Positions 1 through 7,708 of a DNA stretch of 64,000 nucleotides are shown here, piece after piece. The first letter of the stretch is position 1. Each line of letters starts with the position of its first letter. The stretch comes from Myxococcales bacterium (GTDB lineage Bacteria > Myxococcota_A > Polyangia > Haliangiales > Haliangiaceae). The position numbers and the translations under genes were made by a program. Location: positions 88,711 through 152,710 of the forward strand of contig CANKMW010000006.1 in assembly GCA_947483555.1 (NCBI GenBank), in the 5' to 3' direction. The notes under the pieces are model-generated. The model was not told the DNA's origin and ran no database searches. It worked only from the letters and a program-made list of their open reading frames with translations.

Positions 1-879
1 GTCGAGAAGGCCCGCGCCGAGTACGACGAGCTGGAGCGCTCGACCTCCGAGATCCAGGTCGCGATCGACACCACCCAGGCCACCGTGGTCGCCATCGACA
101 AGTTCCTCAAGGACTCGGCGGCGCCCACGGATCCGGCCCAGCGGCCGGCGTGGGAGACCCAGAAGCTGGAGGCGCAGCGAGTCATCACCGAGCTCAACCT
201 CGACCTCGACGGCATGCACGCCGAGCTGGAAGGCGTCCGCCGCGAGATCACGCTCGGTCGCGACCAGGCCGGCACCGGAGACGACGTCACGCTGGCGTCG
301 CGCCAGCTTCGCGGCGAGCTGCGGGGGGCGCTGGCCAGCGAGCATCGGGTGGTCGCCAGCCTGCTCACCGGCGTCAGCGGGGACGATCGTCGGCGCGCCG
401 ATCGCATCGCCGATCTGATCCGCCGCGCCGACGTCACGATCGTGGCGCTCGACGGCGTCAACACCACGATCGACGAGATCGTCGAGCTCGCGCTGGCCGA
501 GGTCCGCGACACGGTGGTGCACGAGAAGGCCGAGCTGGCGTCGTACCGGCGCGAGTTCCTGCTCTACGAGGCCGAATCGCGCGCGCTGGGCGGCACGGTG
601 CTCGGCAACGCGTTCCGCGACGTGAAGACGAAGTTCTACGAGGTGCTGGTGCGCAGCGACGTCGGCATCGTCGACGTCAACTGGTCGCAGAAGGAAGAGT
701 CCGACGACGATCTGCAGCGGCTGAACCTCGACAAGTCGCGCGAGATCAAGCAGCTCAAGGACGAGTTCGCCGACCTGATCCGCGAGGTCCGCGACGAGAA
801 GGAGGTCGAAGCCAAGAAGTTGGTCCCGACCCCGACCCCGGCGCCACTCGAGCCACCACCCGCGGGAGGGACACCATGA
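1..879 (+). CDS. coiled-coil protein, 5' end outside the window
   Basis: The frame is open from base 1, so the true start lies upstream; a GTG at 85 exists but the preceding codons read as the same kind of protein. About 290 residues are visible, rich in Glu, Asp, Arg and Ala with heptad-like spacing (helical coiled coil), ending in a Pro-rich tail. No enzyme motif and no membrane segment are visible in this part. Its TGA overlaps the ATG of the next gene (ATGA at 876-879), so it is translationally coupled to the TPR gene and probably belongs to the same envelope complex. That role is inferred from position only. Confidence 0.75.
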   Translation, partial: VEKARAEYDELERSTSEIQVAIDTTQATVVAIDKFLKDSAAPTDPAQRPAWETQKLEAQRVITELNLDLDGMHAELEGVRREITLGRDQAGTGDDVTLASRQLRGELRGALASEHRVVASLLTGVSGDDRRRADRIADLIRRADVTIVALDGVNTTIDEIVELALAEVRDTVVHEKAELASYRREFLLYEAESRALGGTVLGNAFRDVKTKFYEVLVRSDVGIVDVNWSQKEESDDDLQRLNLDKSREIKQLKDEFADLIREVRDEKEVEAKKLVPTPTPAPLEPPPAGGTP

Positions 880-3800
880 ACGGCCCCCGCCACTGGCGCC
901 GGATGGTCGCGACCGCGCTGGCCGTGTTCATCGCCGCGCCCGGCATCGCGCTGGGCCAGCCCGGCAACGTGCCCGGCGCCGATCCACCCAACGGCCCCGG
1001 GCTCGGGATCCAGAACCCGACCTCGCCGGTCCTGGGCGGCGGCGCCCCGCTGAGCGACGCCGAGCGCGAGGTGCTCAAGGACATCGAGGCCGAGTGGGGC
1101 CGCTACACCGGTGAGGCCGAGCGCCATCACCGGCGCATGCGCGACCTGATGCTGCGCTCCTTCGACGACAAGACCCACGAGCTCGAGGCGCGCTACGCCA
1201 AGCGCATCGCCGAGGCCGAGACCCGCAAGCGCAACAAGCACCAGGACACGATCGATCTGCTCGAGAAGTTCATCCTCGAGCATCCCAGCCACCAGGCCTT
1301 CACGCCCGACGCCATCTACCGCCTCGCCGACCTGTACCTCGACGTCGCCGACGACGCGGTCGACAGCGCCGACATGACCGCCGAGGTCATCGCCGACTAC
1401 TCGAAATCGATCGGGCTCTGGGAGCGCATCCTCACCGAGTTCCCCGACTACCGGCAGATGCCGAGCGTCCTCTATCTGCTCGGTCACTACGGCAAGTCGG
1501 TCGACGAGCGCCGCTCGCTGATGCTGTTCCTGGCCATGGCGTGCGCCAACAAGATCAAGTGGACCGATGCCGCGCCGCCGGTGCCGACCAAGGACGAGGC
1601 GCTGGCCCGCTCGGATGCCAAGGATCGCCTCGACCCCTACGCCGATTGCAAGGCGTGGGAGGGCGCCGACCCCGAGCTGGTCCGTCACGCCTGGGTCCGC
1701 GGCATCGCCGACTACCACTTCACCGTGCCCGGCGAGCTCGACGAGTCGATCTCGGGCTACCTCAAGGTCGTCGACGCCGCCAAGGATTCGTCGCTGTACG
1801 CCGAGGCGCTCTACAAGCTGGCGTGGGCGTTCTACAAGCGCGACTTCCTGCTCGAGTCGATCAAGCGGTTCGACGAATCGGTCCGGCTCTACGACAACAT
1901 CGTGGCCAAGGGCGCGCTGCCGACGCTGGAGCTGCGCGAGGAATCGCTGCAGTACATCGCGGTCGCGTTCACCGATCCGTGGGAGGGCGAGACCGACACC
2001 GATGTCGTCAAGTCCTTCGAGCGGGCCCGCGAGTTCTACAAGGGGCGCGAGAACGAGCCCCACGTCCGCGACGTGTGGGAGGCGATGGGGGCCGCGTTCC
2101 TGGAGCTGCAGGCCTACGACCAGGCCGTCGACAGCTACCGGATCGCCATCGGGCCACCGTGGGAGCTGCACCCGCGCAACCCGGTCGTGCACCAGGAGAT
2201 CGTCAACGCCTACGAGGCCAAGGGCGACAAGTTCGCCGCCGATCAGGCCGCCGGTGAGCTGGCGACCCGCTACGCCCCGGGCACCGCCTGGTACGTCGCC
2301 AACGAAAAAGATCGCGAGGCGATGGAGAACCAGCGCCGCATCGCCGAGCGCGCGCTCTACGCCGCGGCCCGCAACACGCACCTGGCGGCCACCACGTTGC
2401 GCAAGGAGTGGGAGGCCGGCGGCAAGACCGAGGCGGTGGTGCGCGAGGAGTACCTCAAGCTCTACGTCGCGGCCGTCGACCTCTACAAGACGTTCATCAC
2501 CCAGTACCCGGAGAGCGACTACGTCTACGAGTTCACCTACTACATGGGTGAGGCGCTGTTCTTCAGCGATCGCTACCTCGAGGCGATCGATCAGTACCGC
2601 TGGGTCCGCGATCACCGCGAGCTGTCGGAGGTGTTCTTCCTGCAGTCGGCCAAGGACATCCTGACCTCGTACGAGATGGAGGTCGCGCGCCAGGTCGCGG
2701 CCGGGCAACTCGCGGCGCTGGTGGTGCCCAGCTCGGCCGAGCTCAAGGCGATGCCGCAGCCGCTGACCTCGCAGCCGATCCCGGCGCTGTACGTGACGAT
2801 GCAGCGCGAGTGGGACGAGTACCAGAACGTCGTCAACGATCCGCAGACCGCGCCCATCCAGGGCCTCAACGCCGCGCTGGTCAGCCTGGCCTACCTCCAC
2901 GTCGACGACGCGATCGCGCGCATGGAGAAGGTCATGAACAAGTTCTGCGGCGTGCCCGAGTCGGTCAAGGCCAAGGATGCGCTGCTCTCGGTCTACGAGG
3001 CCACCGGCCGGCTCGACAAGTTCACCGAGGTCAACGACAAGTTCATCTCCAGCAAGTGCGGCGACGCCAAGTCGATCGAGCTCGCCAAGTCGCAGAACCG
3101 CTCGGTCGAGTTCAAGCGCGCCGAGCAGCTGTCCGCCGACGGCAAGTTCATCGAGGCCGCCGAGTCGTTCTACCGCTACTACAAGATCGCGCCGCCCGGC
3201 GACGCCGATCTGCCGACCGCGCTCTACAACGCGGCCGCCAACTACAGCCTCGGCGACCGTCCCAAGACCGCGATCTCGCTCTACAAGGAGTTCACGCAGA
3301 GCAAGGACAAGCTGTTCCGCGAGAGCCCGTACTACCTCGAGGCGATGCGCCTCACAGCCGCCAGCCAGGGCAGCGTGTTCGACTACGACGCCGCCGTGGC
3401 CACCAACCTCGAGCTCTACGCGGTCGCCAAGGACGCCAAGAAGCGCGGCATCAAGCCGCCGCCGCCGGTCGGCAACGAGAAGCAGCGCACCACCGACGAG
3501 ATCGCGCTCGAGGCGCTGTTCAACGCCGCCGCGCTGTCCGAGCTCGATCGCGACTTCAAGAAGGCGGTCGATCTGTTCAACAAGTACGATCGCGAGGAGA
3601 CCGACCCTCGCAACAAGGACCGCGCGCTGTGGTCGATCGCGCGCATCTACCGCTCGGCGGGCGATATCGGCAGCATGATCCCGGCGTTCGAGCGCTGGCG
3701 AAAGGCGTACGGCAAGGACGGCCTCAACGCCGACGACTACGTCGCCTCGTACTACGACACCGCGGTGTTGTGGCGGCGCAAGGGCAAGACCCGGGACGCC

Positions 3801-4388
3801 GAGGCCGCCGGCCAGCAAGCCATCGATGCCTGGCGCTCCATCGGTGCCGCCAAGAACACGCGCGGCGCCAGGCTGGCCGGCGAGTGGGCGCTGTACTTCG
3901 CCGAGAGGCACTACACGAGCAAGTTCGAGCCCTACAAGATCACCGAGAGCGCCAAGAACCTCGACCGCGCCAAGCAGCTCAAGGCCATCCTCGAGAAGGT
4001 GACCACCGAGGCCCAGGACAAGTACCTGGTCCTCGACGATTTCGGCGTCGCCGAGTACTCGATGGCGGCCAAGGTCCGCTTCGGCGAGTCGCTGGCCCGC
4101 TTCGCCGAGAAGCTGTTCGCCGCGCCGACGCCCAAGTTCGTGCTCGACATCGACAAGAAGAACCCCGACGCCGGCGCCGTCGCCGCCTACGAGGACGGGC
4201 TCACCAAGAACCTGGCCAAGTACGTGGATCAAGCCAAGGCGCAGTGGGTCGAGGTGGTCGAACTGGCGAAGCGCAGCGGGGTGTCCAACCGGTGGAGCCA
4301 GCTCGCCCTCGAGAACCTGAATCGCGAATTCCCGGATGAGTTCCCGGTGTTGCACCAGGAGCTGTTCACGGGCACGGAGGCCCCATGA
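876..4388 (+). CDS. giant periplasmic TPR protein, GltD/AgmU-like
   Basis: 1170 residues. Residues 1-28 form a Sec-type signal peptide (RR in the n-region, VATALAVFIAAPG core, cleavage after ALG), so the protein is periplasmic. The rest is alpha-helical with many TPR-like units (for example ALYKLAWAFYKRDFLLESI, FEYTYYMGEALFF-type repeats and ALYNAAANYSLGDRPKTAI) and no catalytic motif, which suggests a scaffold. Start chosen at 876 because the signal peptide follows directly and the ATG overlaps the upstream stop. Size and position at the head of a TPR lipoprotein / small secreted / TonB-like gene row match the AgmU (GltD) protein of the Myxococcus gliding machinery or its Nfs spore-coat paralog. 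Family resemblance is from gene order plus architecture, not from alignment. Confidence 0.8.
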   Translation: MNGPRHWRRMVATALAVFIAAPGIALGQPGNVPGADPPNGPGLGIQNPTSPVLGGGAPLSDAEREVLKDIEAEWGRYTGEAERHHRRMRDLMLRSFDDKTHELEARYAKRIAEAETRKRNKHQDTIDLLEKFILEHPSHQAFTPDAIYRLADLYLDVADDAVDSADMTAEVIADYSKSIGLWERILTEFPDYRQMPSVLYLLGHYGKSVDERRSLMLFLAMACANKIKWTDAAPPVPTKDEALARSDAKDRLDPYADCKAWEGADPELVRHAWVRGIADYHFTVPGELDESISGYLKVVDAAKDSSLYAEALYKLAWAFYKRDFLLESIKRFDESVRLYDNIVAKGALPTLELREESLQYIAVAFTDPWEGETDTDVVKSFERAREFYKGRENEPHVRDVWEAMGAAFLELQAYDQAVDSYRIAIGPPWELHPRNPVVHQEIVNAYEAKGDKFAADQAAGELATRYAPGTAWYVANEKDREAMENQRRIAERALYAAARNTHLAATTLRKEWEAGGKTEAVVREEYLKLYVAAVDLYKTFITQYPESDYVYEFTYYMGEALFFSDRYLEAIDQYRWVRDHRELSEVFFLQSAKDILTSYEMEVARQVAAGQLAALVVPSSAELKAMPQPLTSQPIPALYVTMQREWDEYQNVVNDPQTAPIQGLNAALVSLAYLHVDDAIARMEKVMNKFCGVPESVKAKDALLSVYEATGRLDKFTEVNDKFISSKCGDAKSIELAKSQNRSVEFKRAEQLSADGKFIEAAESFYRYYKIAPPGDADLPTALYNAAANYSLGDRPKTAISLYKEFTQSKDKLFRESPYYLEAMRLTAASQGSVFDYDAAVATNLELYAVAKDAKKRGIKPPPPVGNEKQRTTDEIALEALFNAAALSELDRDFKKAVDLFNKYDREETDPRNKDRALWSIARIYRSAGDIGSMIPAFERWRKAYGKDGLNADDYVASYYDTAVLWRRKGKTRDAEAAGQQAIDAWRSIGAAKNTRGARLAGEWALYFAERHYTSKFEPYKITESAKNLDRAKQLKAILEKVTTEAQDKYLVLDDFGVAEYSMAAKVRFGESLARFAEKLFAAPTPKFVLDIDKKNPDAGAVAAYEDGLTKNLAKYVDQAKAQWVEVVELAKRSGVSNRWSQLALENLNREFPDEFPVLHQELFTGTEAP

Positions 4389-5560
4389 CCGATGGCAGAA
4401 CAGACCGAAGCGGCGCCCCCCGCGTTGCATGCGGGATGGGTCGTCTGCAGCGGCTCGGGTTCGCTGCGCTCGCGGTGCTGGCGCTGGGCGGAGCTGCGTG
4501 CGGTGGCAAGGACAAGGGCAAGAAGACCACCCCGGTCGGCAGTGGCGGCGGGAGTGCGGGATCGGGTGGCGGTAGTGACGCGGTGGGGATGGGCAACGGT
4601 GGCGATCCGGTCGGGGGCGGAAGCGGGAGCGAAGGTGGCGGGGGCGCGGGAGACCTGCCGGGCGCGGGTTCGGGCATGGGCGATGGTGGCGGCAGCACCG
4701 AGCCGGGCCCGCCGCCGATCGTGCCGCCCAACCTCGACATCAGCCCGGAGCAGGCGCGGACCCAGGTCGAGCGCCACCTGCGAACCGCGCGGGCCATGCT
4801 CGGGTCGACGACGCCGGATCCCGACGGCGCCATCCGCGAGGCCCAGGCCGCCCTGGCGGTCGACGGCACCAGCATCGACGCCATCGTGGTGATCGCGCAT
4901 GCCAACTACCACAAGCGACTCTACGACACCGCCGAGGTGATCCTCGACGGCCTGCTCGACAAGCGCAAGACGTCGCGGACCAACGAGTACCTCTACTACG
5001 TATACGGCCTGGTCTACGACAAGTTGAACGAGCCGCAGAAGGCGTTCGTGGCGTACCGCAAGGCGGTCGAGCTCGCGCCCAGCTTCGTCAGCGCGCTCAT
5101 CAACCTCGGCGTCCACCAGCTCACCAACAAGCAGTACCGGGACGCCGTCGAGACCTACGAGAAGTTGACCGGGCAGCTGGGCAAGAACGACGCCGCGTCG
5201 TGGAGCTCGCTCGGGTCCGCCTATCGTGGCATGTCGGGCGACTTCGATCCCGGCAGCTCGGGGCGCGACGAGTGGCTGGGCAAGGCCGAAGCGTCGTACA
5301 AGCGCGCCCAGACCGTCGACCGCAACTACGGCCCCGCCTACTACAACCTGGGCCTGCTGTACCTCGACGCCGATCCGTTCCCGACCGGCTCGGGGCCGAT
5401 GGACACCCTGGCGCGACTCAACCGTGCCAAGACCTACTTCGACGAGTACAAGAACATGTCGGGCTTCGACATGAACCTGTACGACGAGCGGCTGAAGGAC
5501 GTCACCAAGCTCATCAAGCGCGAGGAAAAGAAGCGCAAGAAGAGCAAGAAGGACGACTGA
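4385..5560 (+). CDS. TPR lipoprotein, GltE/AglT-like
   Basis: 391 residues if the ATG at 4385 (overlapping the upstream stop as ATGA) is used; an internal ATG at 4436 would start directly at the signal sequence MGRLQRLGFAALAVLALGG followed by AAC, a lipobox whose Cys would be lipidated. After the Cys comes a long Gly/Ser-rich low-complexity linker (about residues 38-110), then three or four TPR units (YYVYGLVYDKLNEPQKAFVA, ALINLGVHQLTNKQYRDAV, YYNLGLLYLD) and a Lys-rich basic tail. Outer-membrane anchored TPR proteins of this kind (AglT/GltE) sit next to AgmU in Myxococcus. Function as an outer-membrane assembly or docking factor is inferred. Confidence 0.8.
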   Translation: MTDGRTDRSGAPRVACGMGRLQRLGFAALAVLALGGAACGGKDKGKKTTPVGSGGGSAGSGGGSDAVGMGNGGDPVGGGSGSEGGGGAGDLPGAGSGMGDGGGSTEPGPPPIVPPNLDISPEQARTQVERHLRTARAMLGSTTPDPDGAIREAQAALAVDGTSIDAIVVIAHANYHKRLYDTAEVILDGLLDKRKTSRTNEYLYYVYGLVYDKLNEPQKAFVAYRKAVELAPSFVSALINLGVHQLTNKQYRDAVETYEKLTGQLGKNDAASWSSLGSAYRGMSGDFDPGSSGRDEWLGKAEASYKRAQTVDRNYGPAYYNLGLLYLDADPFPTGSGPMDTLARLNRAKTYFDEYKNMSGFDMNLYDERLKDVTKLIKREEKKRKKSKKDD

Positions 5561-5562
5561 CC

Positions 5563-5874
5563 ATGCGGATGCTCCCCGTCATCGCCACCCTGATCTCTGC
5601 GCTGTCGCTCGCGGTACCGTCGCCGGTCCGCGCCGAGGGTTGCGACGAGCAACAGGAAGGCGAGGCCAAGAAGGACGGCAAGAACTTCCACGTCGAGATC
5701 CGCAACGGCCAGAAGGTGCACGTCATCGACACCGTCATCGCGGTGTGCGGCAAGGTGCCGCGCCCCAGCGTCGTGTACGTGCTCCAGGCCAAGAACATCA
5801 ACTACGAGTGGGAGCTGCTCAAGCAGGACTTCCTGCCCCTGATCATCGCCGCGGTCAACAAGGCGCCCTTCTGA
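5563..5874 (+). CDS. small secreted protein, GltF-like position
   Basis: 103 residues with a clear signal peptide (MRMLPVIATLISALSLAVP, cleavage near VRA-EG) and two cysteines in the mature part (about positions 27 and 63) that could form a disulfide. The mature protein is only about 80 residues, with VEIRNGQKVHVIDTVIAVCG as its most distinctive stretch. The start lies 2 bases after the preceding stop, and its own stop overlaps the next ATG (5874), so it sits tightly inside the operon. By place it corresponds to gltF of the Myxococcus glt row, a small periplasmic protein, but sequence alone does not identify it. Confidence 0.75.
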   Translation: MRMLPVIATLISALSLAVPSPVRAEGCDEQQEGEAKKDGKNFHVEIRNGQKVHVIDTVIAVCGKVPRPSVVYVLQAKNINYEWELLKQDFLPLIIAAVNKAPF

Positions 5875-7289
5875 TGGCGACCTCCCGCAAGTCCCAGGTT
5901 GGACCCGACGGCCATCGCCGCCGCGTGCTGCGCATCGGGGTCCTGCTCGGCGGCAAGATCGTCGAGGAGCGCCTGATCCGCGAGCGCGTCGATGTCTCGC
6001 TCGGCCAGTCGTCGAAGAACACCTTCTCGATCCCGATCGAGAGCTTGCCGCGCCAGTTCACGGTCTTCCAGGTCGTCGACGGCCGCTACGTCCTCAACTT
6101 CACGGCCAACATGGACGGTCGCGTCTCCGACGGCGATCGGGTCATGACGCTGGACGTGGCCCGCAACCAGGGCGGGGCCCAGCGCCATGGCGAGCACTGG
6201 CTCATGCCGCTCGGCGAGCACGCGCGCGGCAAGGTCACCGTCGGTGAGCTCACGCTGCTGTTCCAGTTCGTCACCGAGCCGCCGGTGCAGCCCAAGCCCA
6301 TGCTCCCGCACTCGGTGCGCGGGACGCTCGCCGATCGCCTCGAGCCGCAGCTCATGGTCACGCTGGCGATCTCGATCTCGGTGCACTTCGGCTTCATGTT
6401 CTGGGCCGTGTTCATCAACGATCCGGACACCGGCGGCGACATGGCCGAGCGCGCGGCGCGGGCGACGTTCCAGGAGGAGTCGTACGAGCTCCGCGACGAG
6501 TTCACGCTGCCGCAGGAGGCCGCCGCCGACAAGACCGCCGCCGAGGACAAGAAGCCGGAGGACAAGAAGCCGGCGGACAAGAAGCCGGTCGACAAGGGCA
6601 AGGGGGCCGACAAGCCGAAGGTCGATCCCGCCGGTGGCGAGCGCAAGGAGAACGATGCGGTCGCGCTCCAGGACCAGGCCAAGGACTTCGCCGACGGTCT
6701 GTTCAGCGACGACGTGGCCGGCATCGGGTTCTCGGGCGACATGGAGCGGCGCAAGCCGGGTTCTGATCTCGGCAAGCAGCTCGACGAGGTCGCCGCGTCG
6801 GGGCGCGAGACCGCGATCGGCGGCGGCGCTGCCGACCGTGGTCCGCGTGGTGGCGGCCCCCGCATCGGCACCGGCAAGGATCCCGCGGTGGTGGGGCCGG
6901 GCGGACCGACCAGCGCTCAGGACGGCAAGAACGTCGAGAAGGTGCCGACCGGCCGCATCTCGGTGTCCGACAAGAAAGCCTTCGACGACAGCTCGCTCAC
7001 CCCCGACGCGGTGCTGCGCAAGATCATGAACGCCTACATGAGCGGCCTCAAGCGGTGCCACAAGGACCTGCTCAAGAAGGACCCGACCGCGCGCGGCAAG
7101 GTGAAGCTCGGCTTCACGGTGAACGAGAGCGGCCGCACCGTCAGCCCCAAGGCCACCGGCTTCAGCTCCGACCTCGACGCCTGCATCGAAGGGCTGATGA
7201 GCAACTGGCGCTTCGACGTGCCCAAGGACTCCGACAACGAGGCGACCGAGGCGTCGTTCGAGATCGCGCTCCAGCTCGTCCCGGAGTGA
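5874..7289 (+). CDS. FHA-like / single-TM / AgmX-PglI C-terminal domain protein, GltG-like
   Basis: 471 residues. Residues 15-145 form a beta-rich N-terminal domain without a signal peptide (LRIGVLLGGKIVEERLI onward), resembling the FHA-type cytoplasmic domain reported for GltG/PglI. A single membrane segment follows near 160-180 (LMVTLAISISVHFGFMFWAV), then a long Lys/Asp/Pro-rich periplasmic linker with repeated EDKKP/DKKP units (about 215-260). The C-terminal TonB-like AgmX/PglI domain is at about 375-470, with paired cysteines in LKRCHK and LDACIEGL. The design suits an inner-membrane protein that reaches through the periplasm. It is last in the operon and is followed by a dispersed repeat. 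Confidence 0.85.
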   Translation: MATSRKSQVGPDGHRRRVLRIGVLLGGKIVEERLIRERVDVSLGQSSKNTFSIPIESLPRQFTVFQVVDGRYVLNFTANMDGRVSDGDRVMTLDVARNQGGAQRHGEHWLMPLGEHARGKVTVGELTLLFQFVTEPPVQPKPMLPHSVRGTLADRLEPQLMVTLAISISVHFGFMFWAVFINDPDTGGDMAERAARATFQEESYELRDEFTLPQEAAADKTAAEDKKPEDKKPADKKPVDKGKGADKPKVDPAGGERKENDAVALQDQAKDFADGLFSDDVAGIGFSGDMERRKPGSDLGKQLDEVAASGRETAIGGGAADRGPRGGGPRIGTGKDPAVVGPGGPTSAQDGKNVEKVPTGRISVSDKKAFDDSSLTPDAVLRKIMNAYMSGLKRCHKDLLKKDPTARGKVKLGFTVNESGRTVSPKATGFSSDLDACIEGLMSNWRFDVPKDSDNEATEASFEIALQLVPE

Positions 7290-7320
7290 GCTTCCGCGCG
7301 GCGCATCGTCGCCTGGTCGC

Positions 7321-7397
7321 CGGCCCGCTCGTCCTGAGCGAGGCCGAAGGCCGGCCCGCTCGTCCTGAGCGAGGCCGAAGGCCGAGTCGAAGGACGT
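7321..7397. repeat. two tandem copies of a 31-bp dispersed repeat
   Basis: The 31-base unit at 7321-7351 is repeated exactly at 7352-7382 and runs into GAGTCGAAGGAC. The core (GTCCTGAGCGAGGCC ... GAGTCGAAGGAC) can fold back on itself, and relatives containing CCTGAGC and TCGAAGG occur at 21.7, 24.0 and 48.3 kb. It lies between the stop of the GltG-like gene and a convergent lipoprotein gene, so it could also act as a terminator hairpin. Confidence 0.8.
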
Positions 7398-7401
7398 ATT
7401 C

Positions 7402-7647
7402 CTACATCGACGGTTCGTTGTCGCCCGGGCCGGTGTTGCAGGCATCGACCGGGTTGCGCTGATCCTCCGGGCACTTCTCGACCGGCACGGTCTCGCGCTT
7501 CTCGAGGACGTCATCGACGGCCGAGGTGATGCAGCACGTCACCTCCTGAGGCACGTCGTCGGCGGCCGGCCCGGCGGGCGTCTTCTTGGCCTTTCCGCCG
7601 CAGGCGGCGAGGGAGAGCACGACGGCGGTGGCGATGAGTGTGCGCAT
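7402..7647 (-). CDS. small Cys-rich lipoprotein
   Basis: 81 residues. Signal sequence MRTLIATAVVLSLAAC with a good lipobox (SLAAC, Cys16), then a Lys/Pro/Ala linker and a short acidic domain with four cysteines in pairs (TCCITS, EKC and DAC), suggesting disulfides. No known family recognised. It is convergent with the GltG-like gene and divergent from the kinase at 7709, with about 60 bases between the two starts. The short length and export signal suggest a minor envelope lipoprotein. Confidence 0.65.
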   Translation of the reverse strand: MRTLIATAVVLSLAACGGKAKKTPAGPAADDVPQEVTCCITSAVDDVLEKRETVPVEKCPEDQRNPVDACNTGPGDNEPSM

Positions 7648-7708
7648 GGCGAGATTGCGCCACGAACCGGCGCTTGCTGCAACCGGCGACCGTACAATCG
7701 CCGCTCGG

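Noticed and set aside
636..4430. Very long open frame on the minus strand (over 1200 codons)
   Set aside because: It lies antisense to the TPR gene; in very GC-rich DNA the complementary third frame is often open. Composition is Leu/Val/Arg-rich without domains, and the plus-strand frame has signal peptide and TPRs.
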